Notes under the pieces: generated by a model
The model's database searches: none
Told to the model about the DNA's origin: nothing
The model's input: only the letters and a program-made list of their open reading frames with translations
Source: Neomoorella thermoacetica
GTDB taxonomy: Bacteria; Bacillota; DSM-521; Neomoorellales; Neomoorellaceae
DNA length: 64,000 nucleotides
Direction: 5' to 3'
Assembly: GCF_001875325.1 (NCBI RefSeq)
Contig: NZ_MDDC01000014.1
Coordinates: 16,479-80,478, forward strand
Made by a program: the position numbers and the translations under genes
Shown here: positions 29,395-37,546 of the stretch, one piece after another
How positions within the stretch are numbered: position 1 is the first letter of the stretch
Layout of the letters: each line of letters opens with the position of its first letter

Positions 29395-30342
29395 TTGCAG
29401 TATACTACCCTGGGAACCAGCGGGATCCGGGTGTCCCGCCTGTGTTTCGGTTCCCTGACCATGGGCCCGCTCCAGGCGGGCCTTAGTATCAAGGAGGGGG
29501 CCGGGCTTATCCGTCGTGCCCTGGAACTGGGAGTAAACTTTATCGACACGGCCCAGTGTTATAACAACTACCCCTACATCCGGGCCGCCCTAAAAGGCTG
29601 GTCCGGGGAGGTGGTAGTAGCGACCAAATCCTACGACTACACCGCGGAAGGCATGGCCCGCAGCCTGGAAGAGGCCCGGCGGGAAATGGACCGGGAGTTT
29701 ATCGACATCTTTCTCCTCCACGAGCAGGAAACGGCCCTTACCCTGGCCGGGCACCGGCCGGCCCTGGATTACCTTCTGGAGGCCAGGGAGCGGGGGCTGG
29801 TCCGGGCGGTGGGGATTTCCTCCCACGCCGTAGAAGCTGTGCGGGTAGCCGCGACTATGCCGGAAATTGATGTCATTCATCCCCTCTACAACCGTGCCGG
29901 GTTAGGGATCCTCGACGGGACCAGGGAAGAGATGCTGGCCGCCATTACCCTGGCCCACACCGGTGGCAAGGGGATCTATGCCATGAAGGCCCTGGGGGGC
30001 GGTCACCTGGCCGGAGAGGCCCGGGCGGCCCTGGAGTTCGTCCTTAAGACGCCCGGGATTGACGCCGTGGCCGTAGGCATGCAGTCTCCAGCCGAGGTGG
30101 AGGCCAATGTAGCCTGGTGCAGCGGGCGGGAACCCGGAGAGGACGTTCTCAGCCGGCTCCAGGCCCGGAAACGATGCCTGCTAATAGAAGAATGGTGCCA
30201 GGGGTGCGGCAACTGCGTGCGGCGCTGCCCCCAGGGGGCCCTGGAGGTTATCGACGGCCGCGCGGTCGTCGACCCGGAGCGCTGCATCCTCTGCGGCTAC
30301 TGCGCCGGGGCCTGCCGTGATTTCTGTATTAAGGTGATCTAA
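29395..30342 (+). CDS. Aldo/keto reductase with C-terminal 2x[4Fe-4S] ferredoxin domain
   Basis: 315 aa. Residues 1-255 form an AKR barrel (LGTSGIRVSRLCFGSLTMG; FIDTAQCYNNYPYI; the lysine of VVATKSYDY; FLLHEQ). Residues 260-315 carry two cluster motifs, CQGCGNCVRRCP and CILCGYCAGAC. Such fusions are typical of anaerobes and probably pass electrons between ferredoxin and an organic substrate. The usual catalytic Tyr appears in the AQCY region. TTG start directly follows the previous stop. Confidence 0.9.
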   Translation: MQYTTLGTSGIRVSRLCFGSLTMGPLQAGLSIKEGAGLIRRALELGVNFIDTAQCYNNYPYIRAALKGWSGEVVVATKSYDYTAEGMARSLEEARREMDREFIDIFLLHEQETALTLAGHRPALDYLLEARERGLVRAVGISSHAVEAVRVAATMPEIDVIHPLYNRAGLGILDGTREEMLAAITLAHTGGKGIYAMKALGGGHLAGEARAALEFVLKTPGIDAVAVGMQSPAEVEANVAWCSGREPGEDVLSRLQARKRCLLIEEWCQGCGNCVRRCPQGALEVIDGRAVVDPERCILCGYCAGACRDFCIKVI

Positions 30343-30764
30343 TGCGGATTATGGGCCTGGACGTGGGCACAAAAACCATCGGGGTGGCCCTGAGCGACCC
30401 TTTGGGCTGGACGGCCCAGGGCCTGACCACCATCCGCCGGCGCAGCCTGGCCGCCGACCTGGCGGCCCTGAAAGAACTGGTACGGCGCTACGGTGTGGAG
30501 GAGCTGGTAGTAGGCCTGCCCCGCAATATGAACGGCAGCCTGGGTCCCCAGGCAGAAGCAGTACGCGCCTTCGCCCGGCGTTTACAGGCCGAGGTAGGGC
30601 TGCCGGTACATTTTTTTGATGAACGACTAACGACGGTAGCCGCGGGCAGGGTGCTCCTGGAGGCCGACCTCTCCCGCCGGCGCCGGCGGCAGGTCATCGA
30701 CCAGGTAGCGGCCACTTATATTTTACAGGGATACCTTGACCGTCTGGGGCAAAATGGGGTATGA
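30342..30764 (+). CDS. ruvX: Holliday junction resolvase-like YqgF/RuvX
   Basis: 140 aa RNase H-fold protein. MRIMGLDVGTKTIGVALSDP holds the first catalytic Asp, EELVVGLPRNMNGSLGPQ the second block, and FFDERLTTVAAGRVL and QVIDQVAATYILQGYLD the rest. YqgF takes part in 16S rRNA maturation and possibly DNA repair. The ATG overlaps the AKR stop codon by one base. Confidence 0.94.
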   Translation: MRIMGLDVGTKTIGVALSDPLGWTAQGLTTIRRRSLAADLAALKELVRRYGVEELVVGLPRNMNGSLGPQAEAVRAFARRLQAEVGLPVHFFDERLTTVAAGRVLLEADLSRRRRRQVIDQVAATYILQGYLDRLGQNGV

Positions 30765-30795
30765 TAACCCCATCCTGGAAAAAAGGGGTGAGGTC

Positions 30796-31068
30796 ATGGC
30801 CGATCAGGAAAATACCATTATCCTGACGGATGATGAAGGCCATGAGCACGAGTTTATCGTCGTCGATGTCCTGAACCTTGAGGATGACGAGTATGCCATC
30901 CTGCTGCCGGCGGAGAACGCCGGCGACAATGACGAGGCCATTGTTTTAAAGATTGGCCTGGATGAAGACGGCAACGAAATCCTCTACGAAATCGACGATG
31001 AAGAGGAGTGGCGGCGGGTAGCCCGGGCCTGGGAAGACGCCGTTGCCGAGGAGGATGGGGAAGAGTAA
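30796..31068 (+). CDS. DUF1292 family acidic protein
   Basis: 90 aa, very acidic (Asp/Glu close to 40 percent). It has the DUF1292 pattern IILTDDEGHEHEFIVVDVL then YAILLPAENAGDNDEAIVLK and YEIDDEEEWRRVARAWE. It regularly follows ruvX in Firmicutes. Function unknown. ATG 30796 follows AAGGGGTGAGG. Confidence 0.9.
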   Translation: MADQENTIILTDDEGHEHEFIVVDVLNLEDDEYAILLPAENAGDNDEAIVLKIGLDEDGNEILYEIDDEEEWRRVARAWEDAVAEEDGEE

Positions 31069-31073
31069 ACAGG

Positions 31074-31101
31074 GGCCCGCCGGAGAACCGGCGGGCTTTA
31101 C
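31074..31101 (+). terminator. Rho-independent terminator closing the alaS operon
   Basis: GCCCGCCGG, loop AGAA, CCGGCGGGC, then TTTACCTTTATTTG. Confidence 0.88.
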
Positions 31102-31174
31102 CTTTATTTGTTTTGTATCTCCGGCTTCCCGGGGGCATATTATACTTTAAAGAGTTTTAGCGGGAAGTGAGCCC

Positions 31175-32476
31175 ATGGCCAGGTGGAAGCTGGGGGTTCT
31201 GTTATTCTTGCTGGGGTTGGCCCTCCTGGCCCTGGCAAGATTTTATTTTTCCGGCCGGATTCTACCGGGGGTGGCCGTCGCCGGCCGCCCGGTGGGTGGT
31301 ATGGACCTGGGAAGGGCGAGAAAAGTGATGACAGAACTGGCGGCGGAGGTGGAGAACCGCCAGGTAAGCCTGCATCTGGGGGAGCAGGTGCTGGCTTCTA
31401 CCCCCGGAGCCCTGGGATTGGAGGTGGACGTCGAAGCCACCCTGGCACGGGCTTACGCCCTGGGCCGACAGGGACCCCTACTTGAGCGTTTGGCCCTGCT
31501 ATCTGCCCGGGAGCGCCGGGTCGAGCCGGTCACCCGCCTGGACCAGCAGCGCCTAATGGCAGGGCTCGAAAGCTTGGGCGGAGCCTGGCGGAAGGAACCG
31601 GCGGATGCCCGCATAGAGATCGATGCCGCCGGCCGGCCCCGCCTGGTACCGGCCGTGACCGGCTGGCAGGTGGATGCCGGTATTTTAAAGTCACGCCTGG
31701 AGAAGGCCACCACGGGGCAAATAATCGACATTCCCCTGAACCGCCTCGAACCCCGGCTCACAACGGCGGAACTGGCGGCCCGCAGGATTACCCGGCAGGT
31801 GGCCTCCTTTACCACCCTTTTTAATCCCTCCGAGGGCGACCGTGCCCATAATATCCGCCTGGCGGCCGGCACCCTGGACGGGCTGTGGCTACCCCCGGGA
31901 GGGGAGTTTTCCTTTAACCAGACTGTCGGGCCACGGACGCCCGACCGGGGCTACCGGGATGCCCTGGTCATCGAAGAGGGCAACTTTGTCCCCGGCACCG
32001 GCGGCGGCGTCTGCCAGGTATCCTCGACCCTCTACAACGTGGCCCTGCTGGCGGGACTGACCATTACGGAACGCCAGCCCCACGGCCTGCCCATCACCTA
32101 TGTTCCCCCTGGCCGGGATGCCACCGTCGCCTATGGCCTGATAGACCTGAAGATCCGTAATGATACCCCTTACTGGTACTTATTAAAGACCGGCGTTGAA
32201 GCCGGGAAGTTGACCATGGCCTTTTATGCCGCTGACGAGGCGCCCCGTGCGGAGGTGACCAGCCACGTACTCGAGACTATTCCGCCCCCGGAAAAAATCG
32301 AATGGGAATCGAACTGGCCCCCCGGGCGGGTGGAAGTAAAAAGAGAAGGCAAACCCGGTTTCCGCACGCAAGTACTCCGGAGCATTTACCGGGGGGACGG
32401 GAAAGGGCAGCCAGGAGTGGTTTCCCAGGACCTCTACCCGCCCCAACCCCGGATCATCCGCAAGGGAGGCCCTTAA
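31175..32476 (+). CDS. VanW family protein with N-terminal signal anchor
   Basis: 433 aa. Residues 5-25 form a signal anchor (LLFLLGLALLALARFYF). Residues 30-190 contain the YoaR-like peptidoglycan-binding region. The VanW core lies at about 230-340 (LPPGGEFSFNQTVGPRTPDR; PGTGGGVCQVSSTLYNVALL), and a G5-like tail ends the protein. Likely exported and peptidoglycan-associated; the activity of VanW is not defined. It precedes mltG, another cell-wall gene. Confidence 0.9.
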   Translation: MARWKLGVLLFLLGLALLALARFYFSGRILPGVAVAGRPVGGMDLGRARKVMTELAAEVENRQVSLHLGEQVLASTPGALGLEVDVEATLARAYALGRQGPLLERLALLSARERRVEPVTRLDQQRLMAGLESLGGAWRKEPADARIEIDAAGRPRLVPAVTGWQVDAGILKSRLEKATTGQIIDIPLNRLEPRLTTAELAARRITRQVASFTTLFNPSEGDRAHNIRLAAGTLDGLWLPPGGEFSFNQTVGPRTPDRGYRDALVIEEGNFVPGTGGGVCQVSSTLYNVALLAGLTITERQPHGLPITYVPPGRDATVAYGLIDLKIRNDTPYWYLLKTGVEAGKLTMAFYAADEAPRAEVTSHVLETIPPPEKIEWESNWPPGRVEVKREGKPGFRTQVLRSIYRGDGKGQPGVVSQDLYPPQPRIIRKGGP

Positions 32477-32589
32477 CTTGCCAGAACCCTATTTTCGGAG
32501 GAGGAGGTAGGAAAAGGGAGAAAAAAGAGGGTGTTGCCGTAATCCCCGGCATCTTGATATAATTAAACAAATGCTGCGGGGGATAGCTT

Positions 32590-33654
32590 ATGGGGGAAGA
32601 ACTCGAAACAAGTCAAAATTACACTATAGCCTTCGACCGGCCCTGGCGGCACCGGGCCACATTATTACTTGCTTTAATAGCCCTGCTCATGGGCCTGGGC
32701 TGGTACTTTACGACCCTCCTGGCTCCCAGGCACCCCGGGGGAGCGGCTATCGAGGTGGCCATCCCGCCCGGGGCGAGTTCGGCCACCATTGCCGCCACCC
32801 TGGCGGAGAAAGGCATTATCCGCAGCCCCCTGGCCTTCCGGCTGGTAGCCATGGCCCAGGGAGTGGACAAGCAGTTAAAGCCGGGCAGTTATTTGATTTC
32901 TCCCGGCCTGCCCCTGCCGGCTATAACCCGCCTGCTGGCCAGCGGGAAAACTATAGATATCGAGTTTACCGTTCCGGAAGGGTATACCGTCCGCCAGGTT
33001 GCTTCCCTGTTGCAACAAAAGGGGCTGGTTAAGGAAGAAGATTTCTTAAAGGCCGCCGCCGGGGATTATCCTTTTGCTTTTCTCCAGGGCCTGCCCCCGG
33101 GGCCGGAACATGTGCAGGGTTTCCTCTTCCCCGATACCTACCAGGTAGCGCCGGGTACGCCAGCCCGGGAAATTATCTTGATGATGCTGAACCGCTTTAA
33201 CCAGGTCTACCAGGAGATTGCCCCGCAAAAGGATAAAGACCTGGAATTCAATATCCGCCAGATTGTAACCCTGGCTTCCATAGTCGAAAGGGAAGCCAAA
33301 CTCGATAACGAGCGTCCCCTTATCGCCGGGGTATTTATCAACCGCCTCCGGCGGGGTATGCGGCTGGAATCCTGTGCCACGGTGGAATACCTCCTGCCAA
33401 CACCTAAACCGGTCCTCTCCTACCAGGACCTGCAAATTGATTCTCCTTACAATACCTACCGGGTAAAGGGCCTGCCTCCAGGCCCCATTGCCAATCCGGG
33501 GCGGGCCTCCCTCCTGGCAGTCCTGCAGCCGGACCAAACGGATTATCTCTATTTTGTTGCCAAACCGGACGGCTCCCACTACTTCAGCCGCACCCTGGCC
33601 GAGCATAACCAGGCGACAGCTCGATACGAGCCAGGTAACGGGCCCAGATGGTGA
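32590..33654 (+). CDS. mltG: Endolytic murein transglycosylase MltG
   Basis: 354 aa. One membrane helix at about 23-44, a LysM-like domain (EVAIPPGASSATIAATLAEK, GIIRSPLAFRLVA), then the YceG catalytic domain. The catalytic Glu lies in LASIVEREAKLDNERP; VFINRLRRGMRLESCATVEY and GPIANPGRASLLAVL complete the site. MltG cleaves nascent glycan strands and sets their length. In many Firmicutes it follows ruvX/DUF1292 as here. Confidence 0.95.
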   Translation: MGEELETSQNYTIAFDRPWRHRATLLLALIALLMGLGWYFTTLLAPRHPGGAAIEVAIPPGASSATIAATLAEKGIIRSPLAFRLVAMAQGVDKQLKPGSYLISPGLPLPAITRLLASGKTIDIEFTVPEGYTVRQVASLLQQKGLVKEEDFLKAAAGDYPFAFLQGLPPGPEHVQGFLFPDTYQVAPGTPAREIILMMLNRFNQVYQEIAPQKDKDLEFNIRQIVTLASIVEREAKLDNERPLIAGVFINRLRRGMRLESCATVEYLLPTPKPVLSYQDLQIDSPYNTYRVKGLPPGPIANPGRASLLAVLQPDQTDYLYFVAKPDGSHYFSRTLAEHNQATARYEPGNGPRW

Positions 33655-33783
33655 AGTGCGGCCTCAGAGGCATTCCCAGTACCTGAATACAACTCGACCT
33701 CCAGAGCCTGGTCCATTATATCAGTAACCCTGACAATTTACCCGGGGACGAGGATTAAAAAACCGCTTTTTCGTTAGTTTTGA

Positions 33784-33813
33784 CAGCCTTCCTGGAAAGG
33801 CTGTTTTTCTTTT
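33784..33813 (+). terminator. Rho-independent terminator after mltG
   Basis: CAGCCTT, loop CCTGG, AAAGGCTG, then TTTTTCTTTTTTT. Confidence 0.9.
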
Positions 33814-33815
33814 TT

Positions 33816-34287
33816 TGTAAAAAATTTTTATCATGAGCCGGGAGTCTGTTATAAAAGTGATACTAGCTTACTATTACTTAATAGTGGAGAAGCATAGTGG
33901 GGAAGCAAAGATAACCTGCTGCAAGCTGAAAAAATTCAAAGGCTTGTCTTTTTGCGAAAAGGATCTATCCCGGACGCCACTTCGTCCTGGACGGATTTGC
34001 TAAAATTTTGAGCCGGGATGATAAATGGCTTCAGAAACAGCGCTTGAGCAACTGAGCGCCAAGTTCGCTGGCCGGGAACACCGTAGCCCGCAGGTAGAAC
34101 TCTCCCCCGAGAAGCTAGAGTATAATTTAATCAGCGATAACCATTCTTGATAGAACTTTATTTTCGGAAGGAGGTGGTTGGGGAAAGTACTTTAATCCAG
34201 GGAAAGGAGGTAATACCCAGCGAAGCGGAAGGAAAAGCTTGCAATGATTGACTGTAGCCAAAAACATAATTTGGGAGGAGAGAGCAA
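33816..34287 (+). other. Long leader region upstream of the YeiH-type transporter
   Basis: About 470 bp without a gene. It holds several inverted repeats (for instance around GGACGCCACTTCGTCC at 33973), the 30-bp conserved element at 34051-34080 shared with the mnmA leader, and AGAGTATAATTTAATC near 34117, which may contain a -10 box (TATAAT). A structured leader RNA is possible but I cannot assign it to a known class. Confidence 0.5.
34051..34080 (+). other. Conserved leader element, copy 2 (upstream of yeiH-like gene)
   Basis: ACTGAGCGCCAAGTTCGCTG and the next 10 bases correspond to 18175-18204 upstream of mnmA, with 25 of 30 identical positions. Confidence 0.5.
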
Positions 34288-35598
34288 GTGCCGAACGATA
34301 AAAAACGCAGTCCCTATCTTGCCAGTGAAGACTGGTGGTCGGTTTACCTTGGCCTTTTTCTGGTGTTATTGACATACTTCGCTTTTAAAGCCGGTTCTTC
34401 CCTGGACTTTTTAAAGGCTGCCATCCCAGCCGAGTGGCCGACCAAAAGCCTGGGAGCCCACTTCGCTGCTAATATCGGCGCCTATATTGCCATGTACCTT
34501 ATCCTGCTGGTACTAACCACCATTGCCGTAGCAGCTATGGGCGGCAGGGTGGGTAATTACATTGCTTCTTTTACAGTTTTGTTCATAGCTTCCCTCGTTA
34601 TCTTAATTATTGGCAGCCAGCATACGTTTAAGCATTATGGCCTGGAGTACCCCTTCTGGTCCCTGGTAATAGGACTCATTATCGGAAACTTTACGACATT
34701 GCCAGAGTGGTTCCGGGAAGGCGCCAAAAGAACCGAATTCTTTATTAAGACCGGTATTGTCCTGCTGGGTGCTGGCCTGCCCTTTACCATCATCGTCTCT
34801 GGCGGCGTATGGGGTTTCCTGGAGGCCATATGCATTGTGGCCATCGGCTTCACGGTGGCCTTTACCATTACTCGCAGGATGGGCTATGATCCCCGTTTCG
34901 CGGCCGTCCTGGGCGCCGGCAGCTCCGTCTGCGGCGTTTCGGCAGCCATTGCCGTCGGGAGCTCGGTTAAAGCCGAAGAGAAGCATGTTGGCTACGTGGT
35001 TTCTCTGGTGGTCCTTTATGCGCTAGTTCTCGTTTTCCTCTTGCCAGCACTGGGAAAACTTTTCGGCCTCAACGAGTATGTCACCGGGGCCTGGATTGGC
35101 GGTTCCGAACTGGTCGATGCCGCCGGCCTGGCTGCAGCAGCCATGGTTTCAGATAATGCCGTCAAGGCCTTCACTCTGGTGAAACTCAACCGCGACGTGA
35201 TGATCGGTGTCCTGTCCTTTATCTTTGCTACCCTGGCAGTCACTCGCTGGGAGGTTGCAGCCAGCGGCGAGCGACCGAGCGCCATGGTTATCTGGGAGCG
35301 TTTCCCCAAGTTCGTCCTGGCCTTCCTGGTGGCTTCGTTCATGACGACTTCGTGGGTCGTGTCCCTGGGGAAACCCGCTGTTGATGCCCATATCTCCGCC
35401 AACCTCACCACTATCCGCACCTGGCTCTTCGTCCTGGCCTTCCTGTGCATCGGCCTGAACAGCAAGATTCAGGATATCCAGTCCATGGGCCGGAAACCTA
35501 TCATTGCCTTTACTACGGTGGTTGTGGTTAACGTCATCATGGGTTTCATCCTTGCCAATCTCTTTTTTGGCGGTATCATTGCCGCACCGCTGCATTAG
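34288..35598 (+). CDS. YeiH/UPF0324 family putative sulfate exporter
   Basis: 436 aa with about ten to eleven membrane helices. Motifs typical of the family include FFIKTGIVLLGAGLPFTIIV, VLGAGSSVCGVSAAIAVGSS and WIGGSELVDAAGLAAAAMVS. Members are annotated as sulfate exporters or sulfonate-linked permeases on weak evidence, and the substrate here is unknown. GTG 34288 has GGGAGGAG upstream. It is monocistronic with a long leader and its own terminator. Confidence 0.88.
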   Translation: MPNDKKRSPYLASEDWWSVYLGLFLVLLTYFAFKAGSSLDFLKAAIPAEWPTKSLGAHFAANIGAYIAMYLILLVLTTIAVAAMGGRVGNYIASFTVLFIASLVILIIGSQHTFKHYGLEYPFWSLVIGLIIGNFTTLPEWFREGAKRTEFFIKTGIVLLGAGLPFTIIVSGGVWGFLEAICIVAIGFTVAFTITRRMGYDPRFAAVLGAGSSVCGVSAAIAVGSSVKAEEKHVGYVVSLVVLYALVLVFLLPALGKLFGLNEYVTGAWIGGSELVDAAGLAAAAMVSDNAVKAFTLVKLNRDVMIGVLSFIFATLAVTRWEVAASGERPSAMVIWERFPKFVLAFLVASFMTTSWVVSLGKPAVDAHISANLTTIRTWLFVLAFLCIGLNSKIQDIQSMGRKPIIAFTTVVVVNVIMGFILANLFFGGIIAAPLH

Positions 35599-35623
35599 AG
35601 CCCGGCCGTTAAGTTGGTTTCCG

Positions 35624-35657
35624 CCGGCGGCTCCGGTTAACCGGGGCCGCCGGTTTT
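35624..35657 (+). terminator. Rho-independent terminator
   Basis: CCGGCGG...GGTTAACC...CCGCCGG stem of GC-rich sequence followed by TTTTAGATTT. Confidence 0.9.
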
Positions 35658-35880
35658 AGATTTACCAAAAAGTCGCTGAAATAAAGGATTACATTAGACC
35701 CCCGGCCTGGTGCCAGGAGGCCGGGCACACCGTGGTAGCAAATTGAACCCCGGGAGGATTATTATTCGTTTTTGATCCGGAGTAAGGCTTCAGGGAGGCC
35801 TTTTTTTATTATGCCTTTTTGTCATACATGGAGCGGGTGAAAGCTGGTAGAATAAGACGTGAAGGGAGGAGGGGTATACA

Positions 35881-36960
35881 ATGGCAGCTGACAAAAATGC
35901 CTGCGGCCCCGGCCCCAGGATGGAAAACCCCCGGCTGACGCAGCTTTCCTGCAGTTCCGGGTGAGCGGCTAAGATGGGTCCGGGGACCCTTAACCAGGTA
36001 TTACAGTACCTGCCGGCGATGGCTGATCCCAACCTCCTGGTAGGTATGAGTAACGTTGATGATGCCGGGGTTTATCGCCTGACCGACGATCTGGCCCTCA
36101 TCCAGACAGTAGACTTTTTCACTCCCATTGTTGATGATCCCTACCTTTACGGCCAGATTGCCGCCGCCAACGCCTTGAGCGACGTGTATGCCATGGGCGG
36201 GCGGCCGGTGACCGCCATGAACCTGGTGGCCTTCCCCAGCAAGAAAGTAGACACTGCGGTCCTGGGGGAGATCCTGCGGGGCGGGGCCCAGAAGATCCTG
36301 GAGGCCGGGGCGGTCCTGGTTGGCGGGCACAGCATTGAAGACGACGAGCCGAAGTATGGCCTGGCTGTAACCGGGGTTATCCATCCTGACCGGATAATTA
36401 CCAACTGCGCGGCCCGGCCCGGCGACAAACTGGTGCTGACCAAACCCCTGGGGACGGGGATTATCACCACAGCCATAAAGGCCGGGATGGCCTCCCCGGA
36501 TCTGGAGGGGGAAGTCAGCCGCTGGATGGCTACCTTGAACCGGGAAGCGGCTGCAGCCATGGTAGCTGCCGGCGCCCATGCCTGTACGGATATAACCGGT
36601 TTCGGCCTCCTGGGCCATGGGTTGGAAATGGCCCGCGGCAGCGGGGTCAACCTGGTCTTCCACGCCGGGTCTCTTCCGATCCTGCCCGGCGCCAGGGAGT
36701 TTGCCGCCATGGGCCTGGTACCCGGCGGCGCCTATAACAACCGCCATTATGTCGAGGACAGGGTTGATATTGACGCCGGCGTGCCGGAGGACCTCCGGGA
36801 TGTCCTCTATGACCCCCAGACTTCAGGAGGACTGTTGATCGCCATACCCCCGGACCGGGTCGACGACCTGCTGGCCGACCTGAACCGGCGCGGGGTAACG
36901 GCAGCCCGGGTTGTCGGCGCGGTGGAACCAGGCCCCGGCCGGGTAATTATCTTGACATGA
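35881..36960 (+). CDS. selD: Selenide, water dikinase SelD, selenocysteine-containing
   Basis: 359 aa read through an in-frame UGA at 35962-35964 (residue 28). It makes selenophosphate, the donor for selenocysteine and selenouridine. The N-terminus reads LTQLSCSSG, then the UGA, then AAKMGPGTLNQVL; in other SelDs this position is the catalytic Cys or Sec followed by a Lys. The ATP part has NVDDAGVYRLTDDLALIQTV, GGHSIEDDEPKYGLAVTG and DITGFGLLGHG. ATG 35881 has GGAGGAGGGG upstream. A tool that stops at UGA would call only 35974-36960 and lose the active site. Confidence 0.93.
35962..35989 (+). promoter_or_regulatory. UGA selenocysteine codon with SECIS-like hairpin
   Basis: After TGA (35962-35964) an 11-nt gap leads to GGGTC-CGGG-GACCC (35976-35989), a 5-bp stem with a tetraloop. 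Bacterial SECIS elements are short hairpins immediately 3' of the UGA, recognised by SelB. Position fits; the apical loop differs from the E. coli one, as is common outside enterics. Confidence 0.7.
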
Positions 36961-37034
36961 CGATCTTCCAGTAGATAATAGTATTAGCAAATCATTAAAA
37001 AAGTGCCGGAGGATGGAGCTTAAAGTTCTGGGTG

Positions 37035-37058
37035 GGTTTGTGATAATTGTCACAAACC
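37035..37058 (+). promoter_or_regulatory. CRP-like palindromic operator
   Basis: GTTTGTGATAA and TTGTCACAAAC form a nearly perfect palindrome whose core TGTGA-N6-TCACA matches the E. coli CRP consensus half-sites. It lies 75 bp after selD and about 70 bp before the AgrD-like frame. There is no T-run, so a terminator role is less likely. A Crp/Fnr-family protein is encoded at 22952, but a link is only a suggestion. Confidence 0.5.
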
Positions 37059-37126
37059 GGAACGGCTTTGCCGGCAGGCAGTCGACGAGCCGGGGCTGCA
37101 GGCCGGTGTCGAGCTAGCTGGATGAA

Positions 37127-37258
37127 ATGTCTTTTTCTTGCCTTGCCAACCTGGCCATTTTTATCGCTCTTTTAGGTGTCAGGCTCACCAACTGGCTGCT
37201 GGCCTGGTATCAGCCGGAAACGCAACCGGTTGCTGAAATAGGTTTTCTGAAGGGGTAA
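37127..37258 (+). CDS. AgrD-like cyclic peptide precursor, second and probably degenerate copy
   Basis: 43 aa: MSFSCLANLAIFIALLGVRL, then TNWLLAWYQPETQPVAEIG and a short tail. The WYQPE-x-P tail is the hallmark of cyclic lactone autoinducer precursors, and the gene is closely similar to the one at 42012. Compared with that copy it has a 4-bp deletion near the start (so its ancestral ATG at 37122 is now out of frame), Ser changed to Asn in the peptide region and one extra Leu. No SD is seen. No agrB precedes it. It is probably a leftover of a local duplication. Confidence 0.6.
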   Translation: MSFSCLANLAIFIALLGVRLTNWLLAWYQPETQPVAEIGFLKG

Positions 37259-37276
37259 GGGTAACCTTACCCCTTT
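37250..37276 (+). terminator. Terminator-like hairpin after AgrD-like copy
   Basis: AAGGGGTAAGG, loop GTAA, CCTTACCCCTT. A weaker homologous hairpin follows the other peptide gene at 42144. The T-run is only TTT. Confidence 0.65.
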
Positions 37277-37315
37277 AAACATATAAAAAGGTATTACCCC
37301 CATATCTCTACATTG

Positions 37316-37378
37316 CCGGATTTCGTCTGGCAAAAGCCGCATTTTATCTGGCGAAACCTACATTATATCCCCAAAAGA
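37316..37378 (+). promoter_or_regulatory. Three tandem 21-bp LytTR-type repeats, target operon 1
   Basis: Units at 37316, 37337 and 37358, each opening CCGGATT, CCGCATT or CTACATT and carrying a TCTGG/TCCCC and AAAA block. A 21-bp period places the half sites on the same DNA face, as for AgrA/ComE-type LytTR regulators. Unit 3 ends 24 bp before the -10 box, covering the -35 position. Confidence 0.8.
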
Positions 37379-37401
37379 GGGCCGAATTGAGAGAAATGTG
37401 A

Positions 37402-37407
37402 TATAAT
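37402..37407 (+). promoter_or_regulatory. -10 box of target operon 1
   Basis: TATAAT at 37402-37407. The position 17 bp upstream is GGGCCG, which does not match a -35 consensus, so the promoter should need an activator at the adjacent repeats. Confidence 0.75.
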
Positions 37408-37429
37408 GTAATCTGAAAAGGGAGGAGTG

Positions 37430-37495
37430 ATGCCATTAGGTGCACTACATAGGCTAATGAGTGATTACGAGCTAGAAAAGCTAATGATCAGGTAA
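37430..37495 (+). CDS. Short leader peptide of target operon 1
   Basis: 21 codons (MPLGALHRLMSDYELEKLMI plus Arg) with a strong SD GGGAGGAG just upstream of ATG 37430 and 23 bp after the -10 box. The homologous position in operon 2 (44270) carries a 7-codon frame beginning with the same IPLG. It could be a regulatory leader or a remnant of a lost gene. Confidence 0.4.
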   Translation: MPLGALHRLMSDYELEKLMIR

Positions 37496-37546
37496 CATTT
37501 CTTGTAGTTCGATAAGCAAAATCCGGAAGATAGGGGTGTTAAGTGT

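Noticed and set aside
37127..37258. Treating the first AgrD-like gene as the active signal gene
   Set aside because: It lacks an SD and an adjacent agrB, lost the likely ring Ser and shows a frame-shifting deletion compared with the agrB-linked copy.
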